The notes beneath the pieces were generated by a model. It made no database searches. It had not been told where the DNA came from and saw nothing but the letters and a program-made list of their open reading frames with translations. This document shows, piece after piece, positions 1-6,718 of a DNA stretch of 15,430 bases. The position numbers and the translations under genes are program-made. The DNA is from Bacteroidales bacterium (lineage in GTDB: Bacteria; Bacteroidota; Bacteroidia; Bacteroidales; Muribaculaceae). The first letter of the stretch is position 1. The number at the start of each line of letters is the position of its first letter. The DNA lies in the NCBI GenBank assembly GCA_900769345.1, contig CAAGGJ010000029.1, positions 1-15,430 on the forward strand, written 5' to 3'.

Positions 1-35
1 TACCGTCTTTGTTCGATTGAGGGGGCTTGGAAATC

Positions 36-80
36 AAAAAATCAGACTCGACCACCGTACAAACAGCAGCCGAGCCTGAT
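36..80 (-). terminator. Intrinsic terminator of the xylose operon
   Basis: On the minus strand the arms ATCAGGCTCG (80-71) and CGAGTCTGAT (50-41) pair with one mismatch around a 20-nt loop, followed at once by a run of six T (41-36). It lies 73 nt past the xylE stop codon and is correctly oriented to end the xylBAE transcript. The remainder of positions 1-152 shows no gene. Confidence 0.75.
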
Positions 81-152
81 ATCTTTGTGCCCGTCAACTT
101 TTATCGGACAGCAATAATTAGTAATTTAAGTTCTATCAGTTTTGACCGTTGA

Positions 153-1586
153 TTATCGTTTCCAAAGCTTTGACATATCTTCGAGAGTTTTGCCTTTGGT
201 TTCTGGTACAAGTAGCCACACAAAAATTGCAGCCACCACACAGATTACACCATAGAGGGCATAGGCGAATATGTGACCAAAACCATCGCCTGGAGTAAGT
301 TCCATGTTATACATGGGAACAAAAGTGGAGCTCACAGTGAAGTTGAATATCCACTGGAATGCCACAGCTATAGCTACGGCAGCACCACGAATAGTGTTCG
401 GGAAGATTTCGGAGATAAGCACCCAGCATATGGGTCCCCAAGAGAACATAAACGACGCCGAGTAGACCATAATGCTTATCACTTGCAGCATAGGCGGCAG
501 ATTGACGGCGTTGCAAAGAGAGAAACTCAATGCGCCCAATGCCATACCAAGCGATCCGGTGATAAGTAGTATCTTTCGTCCCCAACGCTCTACGGTAAAA
601 ATAGCCACAAGCGTGAATGTGATGTTCACTACACCCATTATCACTGTTTGCTGCATAGAGTCGCCGGCTCCCACCGAGCTGAAAATGCGAGGTGCATAAT
701 AAAGCACTGCATTGATGCCCACTATCTGCTGGAACACCGAAAGCATTATACCTATAAATATCACCATCCATCCGTAAGTGAGGAGTCGTTCGGTCTTTTC
801 TTCTACTGTGTTCTTGATGTCGGCCAAAATTTTCTTGGCTTTTTCATATCCGTTAATCTTGCTAAGCACATACAAAGCTTTGTCATCGTTGCCTGTTATA
901 GCGAGGTAACGAGGAGTTTCCGGTACCATTAAGATAAACAGAGTGAATATTCCTGCCGGAACAGCTTCGCTCACAAACATCATACGCCAACCGGTTTCGA
1001 TAGTCCATTGCGCAAAATCGGGACTTGTAGCCTTAGCCCATTGCATAATCATAAAGCTCACGAAGTAGACAAGCAATTGGCCGAATATGATGGCGAATTG
1101 GTTCCACGACACTAAAGTGCCACGCATATTTGAAGGAGATACCTCAGCTATGTACATTGGGCATATGGCTGAAGCCACACCTACACCTATACCGCCAATT
1201 ATGCGATAGAAATTGAATGCCACCAATAGCGACAGGCTTGGTTTGCCATATTCGAAGAACAAAAATTCGGGATTATACGAGCCAAAAGCAGAAAGGAGAA
1301 AAAGAATGCCGGCAGTAGCCAGAGCACGTTTGCGTCCCAATCTATTTGATAAAAATCCGGATAGGACACTACCGATGATGCAACCCAATAGGGCGCTTGC
1401 CGATGTAAAGCCATGCAGTGCATCGGTATAGTCAAAGTCGGTAGCATTTCGGAAGAAGTCTTGCAAACCTCCCTCTGCTCCCGATATTACTGCAGTGTCG
1501 TAACCGAAGAGCAAGCCTCCGATTACTGCCACCAGCACTATCGAGAACAGATAGAGTTTACTTCCCTTTTCAGAGTAGTTATTCAT
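153..1586 (-). CDS. xylE: D-xylose:H+ symporter, sugar porter family MFS
   Basis: This is a 477-residue, 12-helix inner-membrane transporter predicted to bring D-xylose in with protons. Sugar-porter signatures are visible: GYDTAVISGA at about 28-37, RLGRKRA at 82-88, PETPRYL at 222-228, QQIVGIN at 286-292, ERWGRK at 333-338 and the terminal PETKGKTLEDM at 461-471. The xylose-binding residues known from E. coli XylE (Q168, Q288, Q289, N294, Y298, W392, Q415, W416) have counterparts at Q170, Q286, Q287, N292, Y296/Y297, W388, Q411 and W412. The proton-coupling aspartate (E. coli D27) matches D30. This residue-by-residue agreement, plus position as the last gene after xylB and xylA (38-nt gap from xylA), favours xylose over glucose, galactose or arabinose, although sugar porters can be promiscuous. 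Confidence 0.92.
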   Translation of the reverse strand: MNNYSEKGSKLYLFSIVLVAVIGGLLFGYDTAVISGAEGGLQDFFRNATDFDYTDALHGFTSASALLGCIIGSVLSGFLSNRLGRKRALATAGILFLLSAFGSYNPEFLFFEYGKPSLSLLVAFNFYRIIGGIGVGVASAICPMYIAEVSPSNMRGTLVSWNQFAIIFGQLLVYFVSFMIMQWAKATSPDFAQWTIETGWRMMFVSEAVPAGIFTLFILMVPETPRYLAITGNDDKALYVLSKINGYEKAKKILADIKNTVEEKTERLLTYGWMVIFIGIMLSVFQQIVGINAVLYYAPRIFSSVGAGDSMQQTVIMGVVNITFTLVAIFTVERWGRKILLITGSLGMALGALSFSLCNAVNLPPMLQVISIMVYSASFMFSWGPICWVLISEIFPNTIRGAAVAIAVAFQWIFNFTVSSTFVPMYNMELTPGDGFGHIFAYALYGVICVVAAIFVWLLVPETKGKTLEDMSKLWKR

Positions 1587-1624
1587 GTTTTGGGATCTAT
1601 GTTATTTATTATAAGGTGTAAACA

Positions 1625-2941
1625 TTAGCAGTACATTGCCACGATAGCTTCGTACAATTCCTGCTTACCGCTTGTTTGCTTTGGTTCACCCACCTTCTTG
1701 CCATATTCGTAAGCTTCTTCGAGGGTCATTTCACCGTCTTCGAACTTTTTGCCTAAGCCCGAGTCGAACGAAGCATAGCGTTCGGCAAGCATCTTCTTGT
1801 AAGGAGATTCTTCGAGCAAGCGAGCTGCATTCTCAAGAGCGCGAGCCATAGCATCCATACCGCTGATGTGAGCCAAGAATATGTCGTCGAGATCGGTAGA
1901 ATTGCGGCGAGTCTTGGCATCGAAATTGGTGCCACCTGTGCCGAGACCACCATTGCGAATGATCTGCATCCATGCTTGTACGAGTTCGAATTGATCGATA
2001 GGGAATTGGTCGGTGTCCCATCCGTTTTGCATGTCGCCACGGTTGGCATCGATAGAACCGAGCATACCATTATCCACAGCCACAGCGAGTTCGTGCTCGA
2101 ATGTGTGACCGGCAAGAGTGGCGTGGTTAACTTCGATATTTACCTTGAAGTCCTTGTCGAGGCCATGAGCGCGAAGGAATCCGATAACGGTTTCGGTATC
2201 TACATCATATTGGTGCTTGCTTGGTTCCATTGGCTTAGGTTCGATAAGGAATGTGCCGTTGAAGCCCTTAGAGCGAGCGTAGTCGCGAGCCATGCGAAGC
2301 ATAGTTGCCATGTGCTCTTTTTCACGCTTTTGGTCGGTGTTAAGAAGGCTCATATAACCTTCACGTCCGCCCCAGAATACATAGTTTTCTGCGCCGAGAG
2401 CTATACCGGCGTCGATGGCATTCTTGATCTGAACTATAGCGCGAGCTACTACATCGAAATCGGGGTTGGTAGAAGCTCCATTCATATATCGCTTGTTGCC
2501 AAATACGTTAGCAGTCGACCAAAGCAACTTGATGCCAGTCTGCTCCATCTTCTCCTTTAGATAAGCTACGATAGCCTTCATATTAGCTTCGTATTCTTCT
2601 ATCGAATTGCCTTCAGAGATAAGGTCAACATCGTGGAAGCAGTAGTAATTGATGCCCAACTTCGACATTATTTCGAATCCGGCATCTGCTTTAGCTTTAG
2701 CGCGTGCAAGTGCGTCGGTTTCTTCGTTCCAAGGGAATGACTTAGTGCCGCCACCAAATTGGTCGCCACCATCGGCGCAAAGTGTGTGCCACCATGCCAT
2801 AGCAAAACGCAACCAGTCCTTCATGGGCTTGCCCATAATCACTTTTTCGGCGTCATAATAATGAAATGCCATTGGGTTCTTCGAATCTTTGCCTTCGAAT
2901 TTGATTTTTCCTATTTCAGGAAAGAATTCTTTTGTAGTCAT
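1625..2941 (-). CDS. xylA: Xylose isomerase
   Basis: This cytoplasmic, metal-dependent enzyme converts D-xylose to D-xylulose. At 438 residues it has the length of the long (class II) xylose isomerases found in Bacteroides and clostridia. The catalytic region is intact: YYCFHDVD at about 99-106 with the ring-opening His103 and Asp106, WGGREGY, the metal-binding LIEPKPMEPSKHQYD stretch, EVNHATLAGHTFEHE, DANRGD and WDTDQFP. The ATG start gives the expected N-terminus. It lies 65 nt after xylB and 38 nt before xylE on the same strand, so the three are probably co-transcribed. Class II enzymes of this type from Bacteroidetes are known to fold well in yeast; nothing here departs from the family. 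Confidence 0.97.
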   Translation of the reverse strand: MTTKEFFPEIGKIKFEGKDSKNPMAFHYYDAEKVIMGKPMKDWLRFAMAWWHTLCADGGDQFGGGTKSFPWNEETDALARAKAKADAGFEIMSKLGINYYCFHDVDLISEGNSIEEYEANMKAIVAYLKEKMEQTGIKLLWSTANVFGNKRYMNGASTNPDFDVVARAIVQIKNAIDAGIALGAENYVFWGGREGYMSLLNTDQKREKEHMATMLRMARDYARSKGFNGTFLIEPKPMEPSKHQYDVDTETVIGFLRAHGLDKDFKVNIEVNHATLAGHTFEHELAVAVDNGMLGSIDANRGDMQNGWDTDQFPIDQFELVQAWMQIIRNGGLGTGGTNFDAKTRRNSTDLDDIFLAHISGMDAMARALENAARLLEESPYKKMLAERYASFDSGLGKKFEDGEMTLEEAYEYGKKVGEPKQTSGKQELYEAIVAMYC

Positions 2942-3006
2942 AGTTAAATTGTTTGAAGAGTTAATTTTCTAAACAGAGTCAGAAATATTATGATAAAAAT
3001 TATTGA

Positions 3007-4494
3007 TTATATTATTTCTTTTTCGAGACGATTTTTCCAGAGCGAATATGCATCAGCATATTGCATGGCATTATTGGCATCAGGTTCTATTATCTCAAGT
3101 CGTTCGAGCGAAGCAAATGCTTCGTTGTTATCGCGATAGACGCCTGCACCTATTCCGGCGCCCTTTGCCGCACCTACCGAGCCGTCGGTGTCGAAGAGTT
3201 CGATTGTGGCTCCGGTTATACTTGCAAGAGTGTTGCGGAATATCGGGCTCAAGAACATATTGGCATTGCCTGCGTGTATTTTTTTCACCTGCATTCCCAT
3301 CTGCTCCATAATCTCAATGCCATATTTGAAGGAGAACACAATGCCCTCCTGCACTGCACGAGCTATGTTGCTTATTGAATGGTTGTTAAAGTTAATACCA
3401 TGAATAGAACATCCTGTTTCGCGATTTTCGAGCACTCGTTCGGCTCCGTTGCCGAATGGAAGAATGCTAATGCCACCGCTGCCAATAGCTGACTGCGCTG
3501 CAAGGTCGTTCATCTGGGCATAGGAGATGCCGTTTGCCATAAGATTGCGCTTTGTCCACGAATTTAAGATTCCGGTGCCATTGATGCATAGCAATACTCC
3601 TGTGCGAGGATTTTGGGCTGTGTGATTAACGTGAGCAAATGTATTGACGCGCGATTTTGTGTCATAATCTATATTGCCATTCACACCGTATACCACTCCC
3701 GATGTGCCTGCGGTTGATGCAATTTCACCTGGATTGAACACATTGAGCGATAGAGCGTTGTTAGGCTGGTCGCCGGCTCTATAAGTAATAGGTGTTCCTT
3801 CGTGAAGGCCTAATTCGCGAGCCGCTGCAGCTGATACTCTGCCTTGTTCGGCAAAAGTGGGCATAATGTCGGCTACGAGACTGCTATCGATGTCGAAATG
3901 ATTGAGAAGGGCAGAGGCGATACTATTGTTTTTGAAGTCCCAAAGTATGCCTTCCGACAATCCCGATGCCGTGGTGCAGATATTATCGCTGAGACGCATG
4001 GCAATATAATCGCCGGGAAGCATAAATTTGTGAATCCTGGCGTAACTTTCTGGTTCATTCTCCTTTACCCAAGCAAGTTTCATGGCTGTGAAATTGCCCG
4101 GCGAGTTTAGCATGTGCTCAAGGCAAAAGTCTTCGCCGAGTTCGCGAAATGCCTTTTCACCATAAGGAACAGCTCTCGAATCGCACCAGATAATAGCCGG
4201 ACGGATGACGTTGTGGTTGCTGTCGACGCACACAAGACCATGCATCTGATAAGAGATGCCTATGGCGCGTATATCGGCAGAATCGATGTGTGATATGGCT
4301 AACACTTCTTTGGTGGCCGATTTCAAGTATTTCCACCAATCCTCCGGATTTTGTTCAGCCCAGCCGTTTTGTTTTGATATAATAGGGGCTTCGCTCTTGG
4401 GAAAGAAGGTGCTTGCAACGCATTTGCCTGTTTCGGCTTCTACGATGCTGGCTTTGACCGACGAGCTGCCTATATCATAACCTAAAAGATACAT
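3007..4494 (-). CDS. xylB: Xylulokinase (FGGY carbohydrate kinase)
   Basis: This enzyme phosphorylates D-xylulose with ATP to D-xylulose-5-phosphate, the step after XylA. At 495 residues it is full length for the FGGY family. The N-terminal actin-like ATPase fold opens with GYDIGSSSVK (residues 5-14). The catalytic aspartate is D242 in the AGDQPNNAL motif, followed by STAGTSGVVYG for phosphate binding. The C-terminal lobe carries HAGNANMFLSPIFRN and DTDGSVGAAKGAGIGAG, as in other xylulokinases. It is the first gene of xylBAE and begins 69 nt after the regulator gene. I saw no good -7 box in that 69-nt gap, so it may be read from the regulator's promoter or from a non-canonical one. Other FGGY kinases are possible by sequence alone, but the context is decisive. 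Confidence 0.95.
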   Translation of the reverse strand: MYLLGYDIGSSSVKASIVEAETGKCVASTFFPKSEAPIISKQNGWAEQNPEDWWKYLKSATKEVLAISHIDSADIRAIGISYQMHGLVCVDSNHNVIRPAIIWCDSRAVPYGEKAFRELGEDFCLEHMLNSPGNFTAMKLAWVKENEPESYARIHKFMLPGDYIAMRLSDNICTTASGLSEGILWDFKNNSIASALLNHFDIDSSLVADIMPTFAEQGRVSAAAARELGLHEGTPITYRAGDQPNNALSLNVFNPGEIASTAGTSGVVYGVNGNIDYDTKSRVNTFAHVNHTAQNPRTGVLLCINGTGILNSWTKRNLMANGISYAQMNDLAAQSAIGSGGISILPFGNGAERVLENRETGCSIHGINFNNHSISNIARAVQEGIVFSFKYGIEIMEQMGMQVKKIHAGNANMFLSPIFRNTLASITGATIELFDTDGSVGAAKGAGIGAGVYRDNNEAFASLERLEIIEPDANNAMQYADAYSLWKNRLEKEII

Positions 4495-4502
4495 AATTTC
4501 GT

Positions 4503-4554
4503 TATTAATAATTGGTTAATACTATTGTTATATTTTCCGAATGATTAAACATTC
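4503..4554. promoter_or_regulatory. Inverted repeats upstream of xylB, candidate operator
   Basis: Two inverted repeats sit in the 69-nt gap between the regulator and xylB: TATTAA-N7-TTAATA (4503-4521) and GAATG-N6-CATTC (4539-4554). Their place between regulator and target genes makes them candidate binding sites. They are short and AT-rich, so chance is a real alternative. Confidence 0.3.
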
Positions 4555-4563
4555 TTTGTACAC

Positions 4564-5292
4564 TTATCTACGAGTTTTATTGTATTCCACCTTGTCGAAA
4601 CGATAGAAACGAGCTGCGCGGTGAGCCACATTCTTCTCGTATTCATCGAGTGGCACTACATAAGTCATTTGTTTCAATTTCTTCTGAAAATTACGTACAT
4701 CGAGTGCTTTGCCATAAATGCGCTCAAATAGAGTACGCAGTTGCAATGCAGTAAATTTGTGAGGAAGAAGTTGGAAGAGATATATCGGGTCGGTCGAAAC
4801 GGCTTGTCGTATACGCTTCAGGGCCTCATTAATTATAATATTGTGGTCGAAAGCCAATTCGCCGGGATTGTCGATGGGTATCCAGCACAATTCGTTGCCC
4901 CCTGCCGAGAAAGCAGTGTTGCTTGAAGAAATCTTCACAAGCGACAAGTAGGCTATAGTCACTATGCGATCTACTTTCATCTTTATGGCGCGTTCAAGCC
5001 ACTGTACGTCTTTGATGTTTTTTGTGCGGTCGCGCGAACCGAATGCCTTGAATTGTTCCAATGTCATTCGCTTCAGTCCGGCTTGTTCTTCAAGAACTCT
5101 TTGTGCTGCAGAATCGGGGTCTTCGTCTTGATAGATTAGACTACCAGGCAGTTTCATGTCGTGGTACACATTCCCATCTTCTTTGATGATTCGTTTCAAC
5201 AGCAAAACCTTCAACTGTTCACCGTCGAATCCTACTACAACACAATCAACCGAAATATGATGATGAGCCAAAGGAGTATTTTGATCTGTCAT
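4564..5292 (-). CDS. xylR: Nudix-domain transcriptional regulator of xylose genes
   Basis: This is a 242-residue protein with an N-terminal Nudix-like domain (about 10-145) and a C-terminal winged helix-turn-helix (about 170-242, with helices around FTALQLRTLFERIYG and NFQKKLKQMTYV). That architecture is the NrtR/AraR-type regulator; in Bacteroidetes such proteins control arabinose and xylose genes. The Nudix box is degenerate: G50, E57, R65, E69 and G72 remain, but the two other conserved glutamates are V66 and Q70. It therefore probably senses a ligand and does not hydrolyse nucleotides. An in-frame TTG at 5349 would add 19 residues, but it lies inside the -33 promoter element, so I chose the ATG at 5292. 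It is co-directional with xylBAE and 69 nt upstream. The symbol is by context; a general Nudix regulator is the fallback. Confidence 0.8.
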   Translation of the reverse strand: MTDQNTPLAHHHISVDCVVVGFDGEQLKVLLLKRIIKEDGNVYHDMKLPGSLIYQDEDPDSAAQRVLEEQAGLKRMTLEQFKAFGSRDRTKNIKDVQWLERAIKMKVDRIVTIAYLSLVKISSSNTAFSAGGNELCWIPIDNPGELAFDHNIIINEALKRIRQAVSTDPIYLFQLLPHKFTALQLRTLFERIYGKALDVRNFQKKLKQMTYVVPLDEYEKNVAHRAARFYRFDKVEYNKTRR

Positions 5293-5319
5293 TTGAATTT
5301 TGTTTTGGTTTATGCATTG

Positions 5320-5350
5320 CAAATATAGCGAATAATGTAATTTCTTCAAA
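5320..5350 (-). promoter_or_regulatory. Bacteroidetes-type promoter of the xylose regulator gene
   Basis: On the minus strand TTTG (5350-5347) and TATATTTG (5327-5320) are separated by 19 nt, an exact match to the Bacteroides housekeeping consensus TTTG-N19-TAnnTTTG. Transcription should start near 5313, leaving a leader of about 20 nt before the ATG at 5292. Confidence 0.8.
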
Positions 5351-5607
5351 AAAAATATTGCAAAAAAATTGCACTCTAAGTCGTTAAGTGACAGCTATAT
5401 GTGATATTGTTACAAAAACAATATCTTACTTATTGTAGAAGTCGAAAAATACCACACTCTTGGCGGGCTTGGACTGATGCGAATATAACTTTACGATTAT
5501 TAGGAAATTAAGGTGCTTTGTTTGCCGATTTGCTACAATAATAAATTGTACAAAATACACTAATCAAATGATTTTAAGGAGCCCGGGGTAATATTTGTCT
5601 ATAAGAC
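5351..5607. other. Intergenic stretch without a gene
   Basis: No open reading frame of convincing length or composition is present. Two inverted repeats stand out: GATATTGTT-N5-AACAATATC (5403-5425, nine perfect pairs) and TACAAT-N5-ATTGTA (5534-5550). Neither is followed by a T-run. The first lies about 53 bp upstream of the regulator's -33 element and could be a regulatory site; that is inference. Confidence 0.4.
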
Positions 5608-5640
5608 TAAAAACGCTGCCCGATTAATGTCAGACAGCGT
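5608..5640 (-). terminator. Intrinsic terminator after the HAD phosphatase gene
   Basis: On the minus strand ACGCTGTC (5640-5633) pairs with GGCAGCGT (5620-5613) with one mismatch, followed by five T (5613-5609). It is about 39 nt past the stop codon and separates this gene from the xylose module. Confidence 0.7.
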
Positions 5641-5678
5641 AAATGTAACAGTTCTTATTCCGAAAGTGGTGAGAGATG

Positions 5679-6320
5679 TTATTTGTACTTTATCATGTCG
5701 GTGACACTGAAATTTTCGAACGAACCGATAATATTATGGGTGAGATGAGATATAGCCTCACGAGAGTTTGTGGTGTCGAGAGCTATCACAGTGGCGCCCG
5801 ATGCTATACCTGCAGCTATGCCTTGCATCGAATCTTCAAACACAAAGCACCGTCTAATATCTGCGCCTATGAGCTCAGCACCTTTTATGAAGCATTCGGG
5901 GTCAGGCTTCGACTTAGTGACCATATCTCCTGTGATTATGTGTCGAAACACTTCCTTAAAATAGGGTTGTTGCTCGAAAAGCGACTCCATCTTGCGGTCG
6001 TCGCTGCTCGTTACTATACACATGGGGATGCCGTTTTCCGCAAGTTGCTGTATAAAATCCCTTACACCCGGATATATAGCGTAACTCATATTGGCTTGAA
6101 ATTTATCGAGTTGAGATACAATGTCTTTTTGCAAGTTCGGGTCGGGGAAATTGTTATTCAAAATTGTAGATAGATTACTACCCTTAATTCTTGCTGCGAA
6201 TTCTTCGCGATTGCCGAGGTATTTTTCTCCTATATCACCCCAAAAAACGGAATACTGCGATTCTGTATCAATAAGCACGCCGTCGAGGTCGAAGAGAACG
6301 CCTATGTTATTTAATTCCAT
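5679..6320 (-). CDS. HAD-superfamily sugar-phosphatase or phosphoglucomutase-like hydrolase
   Basis: This 213-residue cytoplasmic protein has the four HAD motifs in order: FDLDGVLIDTE (D11 nucleophile, D13 acid/base), VTSS at 103-106, KSKPDPECF with K138, and VFEDSMQGI with E162/D163 for Mg2+. A helical cap fits between residues 16 and 85, placing it in subfamily IA near beta-phosphoglucomutase, sugar-phosphate and 2-deoxyglucose-6-phosphate phosphatases. The FEDSxxGI form of motif IV is typical of that group. The substrate cannot be read from sequence. It has its own -7 box and terminator, so it is probably not part of the xylose operon, although it is co-directional. The ATG start leaves the usual few residues before the first motif. 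Confidence 0.88.
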   Translation of the reverse strand: MELNNIGVLFDLDGVLIDTESQYSVFWGDIGEKYLGNREEFAARIKGSNLSTILNNNFPDPNLQKDIVSQLDKFQANMSYAIYPGVRDFIQQLAENGIPMCIVTSSDDRKMESLFEQQPYFKEVFRHIITGDMVTKSKPDPECFIKGAELIGADIRRCFVFEDSMQGIAAGIASGATVIALDTTNSREAISHLTHNIIGSFENFSVTDMIKYK

Positions 6321-6355
6321 TCAAATATTAGTTGTTTTTTTGTTATTATTCGCTG

Positions 6356-6363
6356 CAAAGATA
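6356..6363 (-). promoter_or_regulatory. -7 box upstream of the HAD phosphatase gene
   Basis: TATCTTTG on the minus strand matches TAnnTTTG exactly and lies 36 nt before the start codon. No TTTG is present at the -33 distance, so the promoter is weaker or partly non-canonical. Confidence 0.5.
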
Positions 6364-6458
6364 TATCATTTTTTCGTTTTGCCGAGTAATATTATGCTAC
6401 GATGAAGTGAGATTTTTGCGAATGAATGTTAAAAAGCTAATATTTTTAGTCAAATATC

Positions 6459-6489
6459 TTTCCTGTTTTAGAAAAAAGCTATAAATTTG
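6459..6489 (+). promoter_or_regulatory. Promoter of the tRNA-Glu gene
   Basis: TTTC (6459-6462), 19 nt, then TAAATTTG (6482-6489): an exact -7 box and a one-mismatch -33 element. The expected start near 6496 is just before the mature tRNA 5' end at 6500, as is common for single tRNA genes. Confidence 0.65.
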
Positions 6490-6499
6490 CACTCGCAAC

Positions 6500-6572
6500 G
6501 GTGATTTAGTGTAGAGGCCTAGCACGCCACCCTCTCACGGTGGAGACCCGGGTTCGAATCCCGGATTCACTA
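6500..6572 (+). tRNA. tRNA-Glu (anticodon CTC)
   Basis: The cloverleaf can be drawn by hand. The acceptor stem is 6500-6506 with 6565-6571; the D-arm starts at 6509. The anticodon stem is CCACC/GGTGG (6527-6531, 6539-6543) with loop CTCTCAC and anticodon CTC at 6534-6536. The T-arm is CCGGG-TTCGAAT-CCCGG. A6572 is the discriminator. CCA is not encoded (ACA follows), so it would be added after transcription. CTC reads GAG. The acceptor stem has a G1-U72 wobble and a U6-U67 mismatch; the latter is unusual for an active tRNA but tolerable. Confidence 0.9.
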
Positions 6573-6587
6573 CAATCGCTTTCACAG

Positions 6588-6620
6588 CCGCATCTCACTA
6601 ACCAAGGATGCGGTTTTTTT
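6588..6620 (+). terminator. Intrinsic terminator after tRNA-Glu
   Basis: CCGCATC (6588-6594) and GATGCGG (6607-6613) form a seven-pair stem with a 12-nt loop, followed by seven T (6614-6620). It begins 16 nt after the tRNA. Confidence 0.85.
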
Positions 6621-6639
6621 ATTGCCTTTTGTGAAGTAT

Positions 6640-6671
6640 TTTGCTCTTTCGAATTCTTATTACTAATTTCG
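6640..6671 (+). promoter_or_regulatory. Promoter of the beta-helix glycoside hydrolase gene
   Basis: TTTG (6640-6643), 20 nt, then TAATTTCG (6664-6671), one mismatch from TAnnTTTG. Transcription would start near 6678, about 41 nt before the ATG at 6719. It overlaps an in-frame TTG at 6641, which argues against that TTG as a start. Confidence 0.6.
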
Positions 6672-6718
6672 TAAAACATAATAACACTCATATAATCATT
6701 AAAACCTATATTAAATTT

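Noticed and set aside
80..87. TATCTTTG on the plus strand, an exact -7 box
   Set aside because: It has no -33 partner, sits in the arm of the xylose operon terminator, and would only drive antisense into xylE.
1868..2560. A 230-codon open frame on the plus strand, antisense to xylA
   Set aside because: It lies wholly within xylA, has no promoter of the local type, and resembles no protein family; it follows from xylA codon use.
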